Part shown: piece by piece, positions 1 through 9,861 of the stretch
Layout: each line of letters begins with the position of its first letter
Position numbering within the stretch: position 1 is the stretch's first letter
Origin: Paracoccaceae bacterium
GTDB taxonomy: Bacteria; Pseudomonadota; Alphaproteobacteria; Rhodobacterales; Rhodobacteraceae
Assembly (NCBI GenBank): GCA_013042605.1
Contig: JABDPT010000165.1
Location: forward strand, 1-33,936
Length of the DNA stretch: 33,936 bases
Direction: 5' to 3'
Made by a program: the position numbers and the translations under genes
Notes under the pieces: model-generated
Seen by the model: the letters and a program-made list of their open reading frames with translations, nothing else
Databases searched by the model: none
What the model was told of the DNA's origin: nothing

Positions 1-2
1 GG

Positions 3-2441
3 GTGCGCCTTGTCGGTCATACTGGCGCTGATCGCGCAATCAACCGCCTGATCTTCGCGCCCATCGCGATTGCCCTTGCCTCTGTCTATGCTTCGACCCA
101 CGTGCCCGGGGCCGGGTGGACGCATTCGTTCGGGCTTGGCGGGCTTTTCGGGGATACGGTTCTTGGTGCGCTCTTGGGCGTGGCGCCCGTGCGTGCCGAG
201 TTCGGGCTGAAGCTTTTGTCGGTTGTGACAGGTGCGTCGGCAATTGCGATGGCGCTTTACGTGCTGGGGACGACGCGCGACGTACTGCGCGCCTTCCTGC
301 GGTTCCTCTTGCGCGGCATCGTTCAGGTGTACGCGACGCTCTTTTCAATTCTGGGCCGCAGCGCGATTGCGTCGGTTCAGGCCGCGCGTACCGCGCATGA
401 GCGTCGTGCAGAACGCCGCGCACAGGAACAGGCCGAGGCCGAAATGGAAGCGATGCCGATCGCGCCACGTACGACCCGTGCCGCCAGTGCGGCGCAGGCG
501 CAGATGCTGGAAGAGTACGCGCTGGAGCCGGAACGCCCGGGACTTCTGGGCCGTCTCTTCGGCCGCCGGAATGCAGAGCCCGAGGCCCCGTATTATGACG
601 GGACCACCGGCGATGACCGGATCAAGGCCAAGATCGCCGATGCCGTGCGGTCGCGTATTCGTCACCCGGAAGGTTACGAAGGTATTCGTGCCGAGCCACC
701 GGTGATCGCGCGGCCCGAGGCGCTTGACGATCCGACCATCAGCACCGAGTTGCCGCCGTCCGAATTGGTCGAAGGCGTTGCCGGCGCCCGACCGACCTTT
801 GCAACCGGACGCGGACCGGAGCCGGATGCCCGCAAAGTTGTTCAGCACGCGCCGCGCAAGCCCGTGCAGCCGTCGCGCCGCGCGCAAGCTGAAAGCCAGC
901 CCGCCTTGCAATTCGAGGACCGCTATTCGGGTTATGAGTTGCCACCGCTCAGCCTTTTGACGAACCCGGTTTCGGTGGAACGTCACCACTTGTCAGACGA
1001 GGCGCTGGAAGAAAACGCGCGTATGCTTGAGGCGGTGCTGGATGATTACGGCGTGAAGGGCGAGATCGTATCGGTTCGCCCCGGCCCCGTCGTCACGATG
1101 TACGAACTGGAGCCAGCACCGGGGCTGAAAGCCAGCCGCGTGATCGGTTTGTCCGATGACATCGCGCGGTCGATGTCGGCGCTGTCGGCACGTGTGTCCA
1201 CGGTGCCGGGCCGGTCGGTCATCGGGATCGAACTGCCAAATGCGAACCGCGAAAAGGTGGTGCTGCGCGAAATCCTGTCGAGCCGTGACTTCGGCGACGG
1301 GAACCAGCGCCTGCCGCTGGCGCTGGGCAAGAATATCGGCGGCGACCCGATCGTTGCGAACCTTGCCAAGATGCCTCACCTGCTTATCGCGGGGACCACG
1401 GGGTCGGGTAAATCGGTGGCGATCAACACCATGATCCTGTCGCTTCTTTACAAGCTGACGCCCGAAGAATGCCGGTTGATCATGATCGACCCCAAGATGC
1501 TGGAACTCAGCGTCTATGACGGTATTCCGCATCTTCTGTCGCCCGTTGTGACCGACCCCAAAAAGGCGGTCGTTGCCCTGAAATGGGTCGTGGGCGAGAT
1601 GGAAGAGCGTTATCGCAAGATGTCGAAGATGGGTGTGCGCAACATCGAGGGTTATAACGGCCGCGTCCGCGAGGCGCTGTCGAAGAATGAATTGTTCAGC
1701 CGCACCGTTCAGACCGGCTTTGACGATGAAACCGGCGAGCCCGTGTTCGAGACAGAGGAATTCCAGCCCGAAACGATCCCCTATATCGTTGTCGTCGTCG
1801 ACGAGATGGCCGACCTGATGATGGTGGCCGGCAAAGAGATCGAGGCCTGCATTCAGCGTCTGGCACAGATGGCGCGGGCCAGTGGCATTCACCTGATCAT
1901 GGCGACACAGCGCCCGTCGGTCGATGTCATCACCGGTACGATCAAGGCCAACTTCCCGACCCGGATTTCGTTCCAGGTCACGTCCAAGATCGACAGCCGC
2001 ACCATTCTGGGCGAACAGGGCGCCGAACAGCTTTTGGGCATGGGCGACATGCTCTTCATGGCGGGTGGCGCGCGGATCACCCGCGTGCATGGGCCCTTCG
2101 TGTCGGACGAAGAGGTTGAAGAGATCGTGACCTATCTCAAGCAATTCGGCGCGCCCGATTATGTCAGCGGCGTTGTCGAAGGCCCCGCGGATGACAAGGA
2201 AAGCGATATCGACATGGTGCTTGGCCTTGGCGGCAACACCGATGGCGAAGACGCGCTTTACGATCAGGCTGTGCAGATCGTGATCAATGACCGCAAGTGC
2301 TCGACGTCCTACATCCAGCGGAAACTGGCCATCGGGTACAATAAAGCCGCGCGTCTGGTCGAGCAGATGGAGGATAGCGGCCTTGTCAGTGCGGCAAACC
2401 ATGTGGGCAAGCGCGAGATCCTTGTCCCCGAGCCACAGTAG
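3..2441 (+). CDS. ftsK: DNA translocase FtsK (5' end probably outside the window)
   Basis: N-terminal hydrophobic segments, Walker [13 protein letters not shown], Walker [25 protein letters not shown] motif, C-terminal winged-helix gamma domain ([38 protein letters not shown]). Confidence 0.96.
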   Translation: MRLVGHTGADRAINRLIFAPIAIALASVYASTHVPGAGWTHSFGLGGLFGDTVLGALLGVAPVRAEFGLKLLSVVTGASAIAMALYVLGTTRDVLRAFLRFLLRGIVQVYATLFSILGRSAIASVQAARTAHERRAERRAQEQAEAEMEAMPIAPRTTRAASAAQAQMLEEYALEPERPGLLGRLFGRRNAEPEAPYYDGTTGDDRIKAKIADAVRSRIRHPEGYEGIRAEPPVIARPEALDDPTISTELPPSELVEGVAGARPTFATGRGPEPDARKVVQHAPRKPVQPSRRAQAESQPALQFEDRYSGYELPPLSLLTNPVSVERHHLSDEALEENARMLEAVLDDYGVKGEIVSVRPGPVVTMYELEPAPGLKASRVIGLSDDIARSMSALSARVSTVPGRSVIGIELPNANREKVVLREILSSRDFGDGNQRLPLALGKNIGGDPIVANLAKMPHLLIAGTTGSGKSVAINTMILSLLYKLTPEECRLIMIDPKMLELSVYDGIPHLLSPVVTDPKKAVVALKWVVGEMEERYRKMSKMGVRNIEGYNGRVREALSKNELFSRTVQTGFDDETGEPVFETEEFQPETIPYIVVVVDEMADLMMVAGKEIEACIQRLAQMARASGIHLIMATQRPSVDVITGTIKANFPTRISFQVTSKIDSRTILGEQGAEQLLGMGDMLFMAGGARITRVHGPFVSDEEVEEIVTYLKQFGAPDYVSGVVEGPADDKESDIDMVLGLGGNTDGEDALYDQAVQIVINDRKCSTSYIQRKLAIGYNKAARLVEQMEDSGLVSAANHVGKREILVPEPQ

Positions 2442-2504
2442 GATGTCGCCTGATTGTGAAGACATGCGGGTGTATTTTGTCAGTGCAGAGCTTATCTTGA
2501 CGTC

Positions 2505-3116
2505 ATGATCACACGCCGCACCTTTTCGATGTCATTGGCCGCCTGCGCGGCGATGACAGCCATGCCGGTATCGGCACAGACGGTGTCGCTTGACCAGCTT
2601 TCGGCCTATTTCAACGGGTTCACGACGGCTCAGGCGCGCTTTTTGCAACTTAACGACGATGGTACCCGGTCCTCCGGGACCCTCTATATCCGCCGCCCCG
2701 GGCGGGCGCGCTTCGAATACGATCCGCCGGAAGAGGCGCTGGTGATGGCCGGGGGCGGACAGGTTGCGATCTTCGATGGCCGGTCAAACAAGGTCCGGCC
2801 CGAGCAGTATCCGCTGCGGCGGACCCCGCTGAACCTCATTCTTGAGCGTAATGTCGATCTGGCTGCCCGCAACATGGTGGTGGGTCAGTTTGGCGATGAC
2901 GAGACGACCACAATCGTCGCACAGGACCCCAAAGCCCCTGAAAACGGGCGTATCGAGATGGTCTTTTCCAACGCGCCCGTACGTCTTGCCGAATGGACGA
3001 TTATCGATGGCGGTGGGGCCCGCACGCGGGTGATCCTCGACCAGTTCCAGACCGGCGTGCAACTGTCGTCGCGCCTGTTCAATATCGTTCTGGAACAGCA
3101 GTCGCGCGAACGCTAG
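2505..3116 (+). CDS. lolA: Outer-membrane lipoprotein carrier protein LolA
   Basis: Signal peptide (ITRRTFSMSLAACAAMTAMPVSAQ), then LolA-like fold sequence (FNGFTTAQARFLQLNDDGTRSSGTLYIRRPGRARFEYDPP); lies downstream of ftsK as in many alphaproteobacteria. Confidence 0.88.
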   Translation: MITRRTFSMSLAACAAMTAMPVSAQTVSLDQLSAYFNGFTTAQARFLQLNDDGTRSSGTLYIRRPGRARFEYDPPEEALVMAGGGQVAIFDGRSNKVRPEQYPLRRTPLNLILERNVDLAARNMVVGQFGDDETTTIVAQDPKAPENGRIEMVFSNAPVRLAEWTIIDGGGARTRVILDQFQTGVQLSSRLFNIVLEQQSRER

Positions 3117-3697
3117 CGGCGACCGCAGCTTATCAGTTGCGCCTCATAGGTGACGGCGCGCTGGGCCACTTCGCCTGCCACGCGCATTAGCCATTCCTTG
3201 CGTCGATAGCTACCGCGGGCATAGCCCGTGCGGCCTTCGTGATAGGCCAGATACTGATTGCGGGCGTCGGCCCTCGAAATGCCAAGGCGGCGTTCGCTTT
3301 CGGCCATGTACCAACCCATGAAATCCGTGGCATCGCGAATGTCATCGCGCCGGGCAAAGCGTTTGCCGGTCTTGTCGCGGTATTCATCCCACGTACCGTC
3401 AAGCGCCTGACTGTAGCCATAGGCCGATGACTGCCGCCCCATCGGGATCACGCCCAAGGCGTATTGATGCGGGGTGCGGGCGTTACCGATGAATTTCGAT
3501 TCCTGATAGATCGTAGCCATCTGCACCGGGACGGGCACACCCCAGCGTGCCTCGGTGCGGGCCATCGCATCAAGGTAATTGGGGCGCTGGCTGACGATGC
3601 TGCAAGCATCATCAAGATTGCGCGGTGCCGAATAATTCGCGCTGCCACAGCCGGTCACAAAGACCAGAAGAATAACCGCGCGGAGAAACCTGCTCAT
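3113..3697 (-). CDS. Lipoprotein with transglycosylase SLT-like (lysozyme-fold) domain
   Basis: Lipobox LLVFVTGC; putative catalytic Glu in MATIYQESKF; SAYGYSQALDGTWDEY motif; convergent with lolA. Confidence 0.8.
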   Translation of the reverse strand: MSRFLRAVILLVFVTGCGSANYSAPRNLDDACSIVSQRPNYLDAMARTEARWGVPVPVQMATIYQESKFIGNARTPHQYALGVIPMGRQSSAYGYSQALDGTWDEYRDKTGKRFARRDDIRDATDFMGWYMAESERRLGISRADARNQYLAYHEGRTGYARGSYRRKEWLMRVAGEVAQRAVTYEAQLISCGRR

Positions 3698-3772
3698 ATG
3701 CCTCTCGCTCTTTTATATTTTTTTGAACTTTACCCCAGATTTCCGTTTCGGAAAACGAAAAACCGAACGTGG

Positions 3773-4654
3773 TCAGATCACGAACCCAAGGAGCACCGGG
3801 ATCAGCGCGACCGAGAGAAGGGTCGAAACGACGACAAGCCCGGCGACCGCTTCGCCATCGGCCCCATATTTTTCGGCCAGAAGGTAGGACGCGACGGCCA
3901 CAGGCGTCGCGACCTGCAACACGAGCACGGCAAAAGCCACCGGGCCCAATTCGAACCAGCGCCCGACGGCCCAGGCGATGCCAACGCAGATCACCGCCTT
4001 GGCCAACGAAACCCAGACGGCCCGCCCGATGCGCCCGGGTGTCAGGCGCGCCACGGCGACACCCAGCGTGATCAGCATCAGCGGAATGGCCATTTGCCCG
4101 ATCAGCGACAGGGCGTTGGTCAGGAAGACAGGCGTTTGCCAGCCCTGCCACAGGAACAGAACGCCCAAGAGGGTGGCGGCGACCATCGGCTCTTGCACGA
4201 CCCGGCGCAAAGATCCGCCACCCGACACAAGCCAGACGCCGAAGGTAAAGGCGAAGACGGACATCACGGCGAAAACGATGACGGCAAAGCCAAGACCTTC
4301 GTCGCCAAAGGCAAAGAGGGCAAGCGGAAGGCCGATATTGCCGGTATTGCCGAAAATCGCCGGGGCCAGGTACGTGCGCCGATCCAGCCCCGTCAGGGCA
4401 ACAAACGCCGCCATCACCACGCTTATCGCGACATAGGAAACAATTGCCGCGACCGAAATCGCCGTCAGCGCGGCGGGTTCGATCTTTGTTTCCATAAGAG
4501 CCGTGAAGATCAGCGCAGGTATCGCCAATGTCATCGCCAGCTTCGTAATAAATTGAATTCTATACTCAAATCCAAGCTTCACCCATGCAAAGCCGATTGC
4601 CCCCAACAGGAAAACCGGGGCCACAATCTCAAGCACTGTCAGGACGATGTTCAC
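3773..4654 (-). CDS. AEC family transporter (auxin efflux carrier-like permease)
   Basis: About 10 hydrophobic segments; PAIFGNTGNIGLPLALFAFG motif typical of the AEC/Mem_trans family. Confidence 0.88.
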   Translation of the reverse strand: MNIVLTVLEIVAPVFLLGAIGFAWVKLGFEYRIQFITKLAMTLAIPALIFTALMETKIEPAALTAISVAAIVSYVAISVVMAAFVALTGLDRRTYLAPAIFGNTGNIGLPLALFAFGDEGLGFAVIVFAVMSVFAFTFGVWLVSGGGSLRRVVQEPMVAATLLGVLFLWQGWQTPVFLTNALSLIGQMAIPLMLITLGVAVARLTPGRIGRAVWVSLAKAVICVGIAWAVGRWFELGPVAFAVLVLQVATPVAVASYLLAEKYGADGEAVAGLVVVSTLLSVALIPVLLGFVI

Positions 4655-4686
4655 AGACTGTTTCCCGAAAAACCCAAAGCCCTGCG

Positions 4687-4715
4687 TGGACAGGTCAGGG
4701 CCGTTTCTCTACTAA
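4687..4715 (+). promoter_or_regulatory. Weak candidate sigma70-type promoter for hspQ
   Basis: tggaca at 4687-4692 and tactaa at 4710-4715 with a 17-nt spacer, ahead of the ATG at 4737; -10 match is poor. Confidence 0.2.
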
Positions 4716-4736
4716 CTAAGGGGCGGGGGTCTTACT

Positions 4737-5063
4737 ATGTTGAAAACACGCGCCAAGTATCATTTGGGCCAGGTGGTCCGTCATCGCAAACATCCCTTCC
4801 GGGGCGTCGTCTTTGACGTGGACGCCGAATTTTCGAACAGCGACGAATGGTACGACGCCATTCCCGAGGACAGCCGTCCTTTGAAAGACCAGCCGTTTTA
4901 TCACCTTTTGGCGGAAAACGACCAAAGCTATTACGTGGCATATGTGTCGGAACAGAACCTGGTTGCCGACTATAGCGGCGAACCCGTGAGCCACCCGGAC
5001 CTGCCCGACCTGTTCGGGGATTTCACGGATGGCAGCTATCCGCTGCACTTCCAGCTCAACTAG
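4737..5063 (+). CDS. hspQ: Heat shock protein HspQ (YccV-like, hemimethylated-DNA-binding family)
   Basis: KYHLGQVVRHRKHPFRGVVFDVDAEF...QPFYHLLAEN...YVSEQNLV is characteristic of HspQ. Confidence 0.93.
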   Translation: MLKTRAKYHLGQVVRHRKHPFRGVVFDVDAEFSNSDEWYDAIPEDSRPLKDQPFYHLLAENDQSYYVAYVSEQNLVADYSGEPVSHPDLPDLFGDFTDGSYPLHFQLN

Positions 5064-6640
5064 TAGCCAAGCGCACACCCATCCTTTCGGGGGTCGGATG
5101 CCCCTTCGAGCACGCCGGTGTCGTGGTTGATAGTAATCGCCTGCGCGCCACCGATCGGGCGGGGTGGGACGACGACTTTGTGGCCCATTGCGGCCAGGTC
5201 TGCCCGGACGGCGTCTGAATAGCCGCGCTCGACCCGCAGGTCGCCCTTTTCGAAGAAGCATCGTGGGCCGTCGATGGCCGACTGTGGATCCATCCCGAAA
5301 TCGAACATGTTCGACAGAAAACGGATGTGACCGTTGGGCTGATACCCACCGCCCATCACGCCGAAGGGCATGACGACCCGCCCGTCTTTTCGAAGCATCG
5401 CGGGAATGATCGTATGCAACGGGCGTTTTCCCGGCCCGATTTCATTCGGGTGACCGGGGGTGAGGTTGAAGCCCGCGCCGCGATTTTGGAACAGCACACC
5501 GAACTTGTCGGATGCGATGCCCGAGCCGAAATCCTTGAACACCGAATAGATCAGGGACACCGCCATGCGGTCCTTGTCGACGACGGTGATATAGATCGTT
5601 TCGCGGTGCACTTCTTCGGTGATCTGGGCCACGTTTTGACGTGCGCGCGCCGGGTCGACCAATGCCGCCAGCGCTTCGGCCGTGGCTGGGTCGAGCATAT
5701 GTTCAAGCCGGGATGTGTGGTCGGGGTCGGCGATGATCCGGTCGCGCGCATCATAGGCCAGTTTGGCGGCTTCGATCTCGATATGCGCGCGTTCGGTTCC
5801 GAACGGGTCCATCCCGGCGATATCGAAATGCTTGAGCATATTGCCCAGCAGAATCGCGGTGGCGCCATGCCCGTTAGGCGGATGTTCGACCAGTTCGTGT
5901 CCGCCATAGGTGCCGCTGATCGGGTCGGTATAATCGCATGCGGTGTTGGCGAAATCGTCAAGCGTGTGGCACCCGCCCGCCGTTTGCAGGCTGTTGACCA
6001 TGTCTTCGGCCACCTCGCCCTCGTAAAACGCGGCTCGTCCATCGCGCGCGATGCGGCGCAGGACCTCTGCCTGACCGGGCGCGCGAAAGACCTGGCCTGT
6101 GGTCGGCGCCGCCCCGTTCAGCAGGTACTGGTCGCGCGCGATACCTTGCAGGTTGCCGGCGAAGAGACCCCAGTCAAGGGCCACGCGCGGCGCGACGGGA
6201 ATGCCGGCATCGGCATAATGGATTGCGGGGGCGAGGGATGCGGCCAGGCCGGAACGCCCCCAGTCCTGCGACAGGCGGCAGAAGGCGTCGATCGCACCCG
6301 GGACGGTCACCGCATCTGCGCTTCCCAGTGAAACCGTGGCGTGGCCGGCGTCGCGAAGGGCCTGTGCCGATATGGCTGCCGGTGCGCGGCCAGACCCGTT
6401 CAGGGCGAGCACACGATCTTCGCCCGGGGGAGTGAAGAGGACGAAGCAATCACCGCCGATCCCGGTCATCTGCGGTTCGCAAAGACCAAGCAGAACCGCA
6501 CCGGCGATGGCGGCGTCAACGGCGTTCCCGCCGTCTTTGAGAACCTCTATGGCGACCTGCGCAGCCAGTGGGTGGGATGTGGCGCACATCCCGTTCGTTG
6601 CAAACACAGCCGACCGGCCAGGAAGGTGAAAATCGCGCAT
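5060..6640 (-). CDS. Gamma-glutamyltransferase family protein (Ntn hydrolase)
   Basis: GGNAVDAAIAGAVLLGLCEPQMTGIGGDCF; candidate nucleophile Thr in HRETIYITVVDKD; PFGVMGGGYQPNGH. Start taken at MRDFHLPG (6640). Confidence 0.93.
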   Translation of the reverse strand: MRDFHLPGRSAVFATNGMCATSHPLAAQVAIEVLKDGGNAVDAAIAGAVLLGLCEPQMTGIGGDCFVLFTPPGEDRVLALNGSGRAPAAISAQALRDAGHATVSLGSADAVTVPGAIDAFCRLSQDWGRSGLAASLAPAIHYADAGIPVAPRVALDWGLFAGNLQGIARDQYLLNGAAPTTGQVFRAPGQAEVLRRIARDGRAAFYEGEVAEDMVNSLQTAGGCHTLDDFANTACDYTDPISGTYGGHELVEHPPNGHGATAILLGNMLKHFDIAGMDPFGTERAHIEIEAAKLAYDARDRIIADPDHTSRLEHMLDPATAEALAALVDPARARQNVAQITEEVHRETIYITVVDKDRMAVSLIYSVFKDFGSGIASDKFGVLFQNRGAGFNLTPGHPNEIGPGKRPLHTIIPAMLRKDGRVVMPFGVMGGGYQPNGHIRFLSNMFDFGMDPQSAIDGPRCFFEKGDLRVERGYSDAVRADLAAMGHKVVVPPRPIGGAQAITINHDTGVLEGASDPRKDGCALGY

Positions 6641-6702
6641 GGTGAAGGCCCCGTTCAGACGTCGCGGCACCCTAGATCAGGCAATCGGCAATGCCAACGC
6701 CG

Positions 6703-7200
6703 CTAGTGATCCAGTGAAAGGGGCCGTGCCACGATGCGGAACGTCAGCGTGTTTTGTCCGCCCGCGCGGATATAGGCGATGTCGCGGGCAACGGCGCGGA
6801 TGATGAACCAGCCAAAGCCATGCTCGGGCTGTGCCATCGTGCCCTTGTTGGGGTCGGCCACGCGCCCCAGAGGAAGTTCACCGGGGGGCATCGGGCCGCC
6901 ATCATCCCTGATCGTGAATTGCAGACCGTTGCGCGCCAGGGTCAGCTTCAGTGAAATCAGTCCGTCTGTCGTGTCGCCGTCATAGGCATGCAGCACGATG
7001 TTGTTGAGCACCTCGGCGAGCACCAGTTCAATGGTGCCGCGTTCTTCCGAACCCAAGCTGTTCGGGTCGAGAACGCCCATCACCTCGGCCAGAGCGCCGC
7101 GAATTGCGATCAGCGTCGGGGGCAAAAGGATGCAGAACGTGTTCTCATCGTCACGGATCAGATCGGATGCGGGGCGAATTCTCCCCTTTTCAAGAGACAC
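6703..7200 (-). CDS. ATP-binding anti-sigma-regulatory (RsbW/SpoIIAB-like HATPase_c) protein
   Basis: N-box VLAEVLNNIVLHAY; FTIRDDGGPMPPGELP; HGFGWFIIRAVARDI. Start uncertain (GTG 7200 or ATG 7236); overlaps the 3' end of the STAS gene. Confidence 0.82.
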   Translation of the reverse strand: MSLEKGRIRPASDLIRDDENTFCILLPPTLIAIRGALAEVMGVLDPNSLGSEERGTIELVLAEVLNNIVLHAYDGDTTDGLISLKLTLARNGLQFTIRDDGGPMPPGELPLGRVADPNKGTMAQPEHGFGWFIIRAVARDIAYIRAGGQNTLTFRIVARPLSLDH

Positions 7201-7534
7201 GGGCAGCAGAGGCAAGGGCTTGGTCCACCGTATCATGGATCGTCATGACACTGTGCATCCGGGTCAGCCGAAACACGGCGGCAACCTTTTCGGTCAGCCC
7301 CGCCAGTTCAAGCCGAGTGTCCGGGGCGAGGTGTTTCATCACCGTGACGATTGCGCCCAGCCCGCTGCTGTCGATGGCATCGACTTTCGACAGGTCAAGA
7401 ACCACCCGATGTTGCGCGTCTTGCGTGGCCGCGCGCATCGCGTCCTTGAATTGCACGGCAGCGGCCGCGTCGATGCGGGGGGCGTCGACGCAAATGACCA
7501 ATGCGCCATCGATGGATTCTGATAGGAGTTGCAC
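7190..7534 (-). CDS. STAS-domain anti-anti-sigma factor (RsbV/SpoIIAA-like)
   Basis: HRVVLDLSKVDAIDSSGLGAIVTVMKHL with the conserved Ser in DSSGLGA. GTG start at 7534 preceded by GGAG about 7 nt upstream. Confidence 0.85.
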   Translation of the reverse strand: MQLLSESIDGALVICVDAPRIDAAAAVQFKDAMRAATQDAQHRVVLDLSKVDAIDSSGLGAIVTVMKHLAPDTRLELAGLTEKVAAVFRLTRMHSVMTIHDTVDQALASAARVS

Positions 7535-7625
7535 GCCATTCTCCAAGATTTCACGGCACGACCCTAGACGGGAGAGGTTACCATTCGGTAAGAGCCTTTG
7601 GGTCGAAGCGAGCGATGGGGACGAT

Positions 7626-8798
7626 ATGTCAAACGTAGTGATTGTGGGGGCATCCCGTACGGCCATGGGCGGGTTTCAGGGCGCGTTCGCTTCTGTCAGC
7701 GCACCGGAGCTGGGTGGCGCGGCGATCAGGGCGGCCGTTGCAGAAGCCGGGCCCGCCAGTATCGACGAGGTTCTGATGGGCTGCGTTCTGCCGGCCGGGC
7801 AGGGCCAGGCCCCGGCACGTCAGGCCGCGTTTCTGGGTGGGCTGGGCGAAGAGGTGCCGGCCACGACGCTGAACAAGATGTGCGGGTCGGGCATGAAGAC
7901 GGTGATGATGGCCCATGATGCGGTTGCGTTTGGGGTCGCCGAGACGGTCGTCGCGGGCGGGATGGAGAGCATGACGAACGCCCCCTATCTGCTGCCCAAG
8001 ATGCGGGGCGGGGCGAGGATCGGTCATAGTCAGGTGATTGACCACATGTTTCTGGACGGGCTTGAAGACGCCTACGACAAGGGCCGGCTGATGGGGACCT
8101 TCGCCGAAGATTGTGCCGAGGCGTATCAGTTCACCCGTGCGGCACAGGACGACTATGCGATTGCGTCGCTCGAAAATGCCCTGCGCGCGCAGAAAGAGGG
8201 GCGGTTCGCGCGCGAAGTGACGCCCGTTTCGGTCACGTCGCGCGGCGGATCGCAAGAGGTGGCGGAAGATGAACAACCGGGCCGCGCGCGCCCCGACAAG
8301 ATCCCGCATCTCAAGCCGGCGTTCCGGCCCGAGGGCACGGTCACGGCGGCCAATTCCTCGTCGATCTCTGACGGGGCCGCGGCACTTGTCGTGACGAATA
8401 CGGCGAAGGCCGAGGCAGAGGGGCTGACGCCGCGTGCTCGTATTCTGGGCCATGCCAGCCATGCGCAGGCCCCCGGCCTTTTCACCACCGCGCCCATTCC
8501 GGCCGCGCGCAAGCTTCTCGACCGCGTCGGCTGGTCCGTCGCCGATGTCGATTTGTGGGAGGTGAACGAGGCCTTCGCCGTTGTCCCCATGGCCTTCATG
8601 CAGGACATGGGCGTGCCGCGCGACAAGTTGAACATCCATGGCGGGGCCTGTGCGCTTGGCCATCCCATCGGGGCCTCTGGCGCGCGGATCATCGTAACCT
8701 TGCTGAACGCACTTGAAACGCATGATCTGAAGCGGGGTGTGGCGGCGATCTGTATTGGTGGCGGTGAGGGCACGGCCATCGCGATTGAGCGGATGTGA
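7626..8798 (+). CDS. Thiolase / acetyl-CoA C-acyltransferase
   Basis: NKMCGSGMKTVMMA nucleophile Cys, NVHGGA-type motif (NIHGGACALGHPIGASGARI), C-terminal CIGGGEGTA. Confidence 0.96.
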   Translation: MSNVVIVGASRTAMGGFQGAFASVSAPELGGAAIRAAVAEAGPASIDEVLMGCVLPAGQGQAPARQAAFLGGLGEEVPATTLNKMCGSGMKTVMMAHDAVAFGVAETVVAGGMESMTNAPYLLPKMRGGARIGHSQVIDHMFLDGLEDAYDKGRLMGTFAEDCAEAYQFTRAAQDDYAIASLENALRAQKEGRFAREVTPVSVTSRGGSQEVAEDEQPGRARPDKIPHLKPAFRPEGTVTAANSSSISDGAAALVVTNTAKAEAEGLTPRARILGHASHAQAPGLFTTAPIPAARKLLDRVGWSVADVDLWEVNEAFAVVPMAFMQDMGVPRDKLNIHGGACALGHPIGASGARIIVTLLNALETHDLKRGVAAICIGGGEGTAIAIERM

Positions 8799-9244
8799 TG
8801 GATTACCCTGCTTTGGCCGCGCGTATTGCGGCGCTGACCGAGGGTGAAACCGACGAGATTGCCTTGATGGCGACGGTGGCTTGTGAAGTGCATCACAGCG
8901 ATGACCGCTTTGACTGGACGGGGTTTTACCGGGTGACCGCGCCCGAGCTTCTCAAGATCGGGCCCTATCAGGGTGGGCATGGGTGCCTTGTCATCCCGTT
9001 TTCACGCGGCGTCTGCGGCGCCGCTGCTCGCACCGGTGAAGTGCAACTTGTCGATGATGTAGAGGCGTTTGCCGACCACATCGCCTGTTCCAGCAGCACC
9101 CGTTCCGAGATTGTTCTGCCGGTGCGCGATGCGCAGGGTCGCCTGATTGGCGTCTTCGATATCGACAGCGACAGGCCCGCTGCGTTCACCCACGAGGATG
9201 CGCGCGGGCTTGGCGATATTCTGCTTTCGGTCTTTGCGCGATGA
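8798..9244 (+). CDS. GAF-domain protein, probable free methionine-(R)-sulfoxide reductase (fRMsr)
   Basis: DWTGFYRV...LKIGPYQGGHGCLVIPFSRGVCGAAARTGEVQLVDDVEAFADHIACSSSTRSEIVLPV...FDIDSDRP; the three fRMsr Cys positions are present. Confidence 0.87.
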   Translation: MDYPALAARIAALTEGETDEIALMATVACEVHHSDDRFDWTGFYRVTAPELLKIGPYQGGHGCLVIPFSRGVCGAAARTGEVQLVDDVEAFADHIACSSSTRSEIVLPVRDAQGRLIGVFDIDSDRPAAFTHEDARGLGDILLSVFAR

Positions 9245-9861
9245 GTTTTGAGGGCTGGGTTGTCTTTGCCCTGTTCTGGGTGGTCTTCGTGACGACGCCC
9301 GGGCCGAATGCGGTGAATTGCATCAATAACGGCATGACCCTTGGCTTTCGCCGGTCACTTTGGGGCGTGGCGGGGATTCTGACGCAAGCCACGCTTTTCT
9401 TGCTGTTGTCGGCTGCCGGAATCACGGCCCTCATCGCCGCCTCACCAACCGCGTTTTGGTGGGCCAAGCTTGTCGGCGCGGCCTTTCTGGTCTGGCTGGG
9501 CATTCGGGGGTTGATCAACGCAAACAGGCCCGTGTCGCTTGGGCATCTGTCGGCCCGGTCGATCTATGGACGCGCGTTCATGATCGCCACGATCAACGCC
9601 AAGTCCGTGGCGGGTTACCTCGCGGCGTTTTCGCAATTCGTGCAACCGGATGTGCCGATCTGGGGGCAGATGTGGGCGATTGTGCCCACTGCCTTGGCGA
9701 TTACGACGCTTAGTTATACCGGATACACGGCCATTGGCGCAGGGCTGGGTCGGGCCGCGATGGGGGCGGTGCTGAATGCGTGGTTCCGGCGTGTTATGGC
9801 GGTGTGCTTCATCGTCTACGGCGTGCTTCTTGGCACTTATTCGGGCCCGCGCGCTGCATGA
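9241..9861 (+). CDS. LysE family translocator
   Basis: TTPGPNAVNCINNGMTLGFRRSLWGVAGI plus about 6 hydrophobic segments typical of LysE/RhtB. Confidence 0.9.
   Translation: MSFEGWVVFALFWVVFVTTPGPNAVNCINNGMTLGFRRSLWGVAGILTQATLFLLLSAAGITALIAASPTAFWWAKLVGAAFLVWLGIRGLINANRPVSLGHLSARSIYGRAFMIATINAKSVAGYLAAFSQFVQPDVPIWGQMWAIVPTALAITTLSYTGYTAIGAGLGRAAMGAVLNAWFRRVMAVCFIVYGVLLGTYSGPRAA

Noticed and set aside
993-2465. 490-aa minus-strand ORF opposite ftsK
   Set aside because: Antisense to a clear ftsK reading frame; His/Arg/Asp-rich composition typical of shadow ORFs in high-GC DNA; no motif.
4655-4736. Possible RpoH (heat-shock) promoter upstream of hspQ
   Set aside because: No convincing CTTG...CCATAT-type -35/-10 pair found; only a weak sigma70-like match.
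3464-4816. 450-aa plus-strand ORF opposite the SLT and AEC genes
   Set aside because: Antisense shadow frame with very high Arg/Asp/His/Gln content; both opposite genes have convincing motifs.
5327-6331. 334-aa plus-strand ORF opposite the GGT gene
   Set aside because: Shadow ORF of a conserved coding sequence; no family features.
7629-8723. 364-aa minus-strand ORF opposite the thiolase
   Set aside because: Shadow ORF; the thiolase motifs are on the plus strand.
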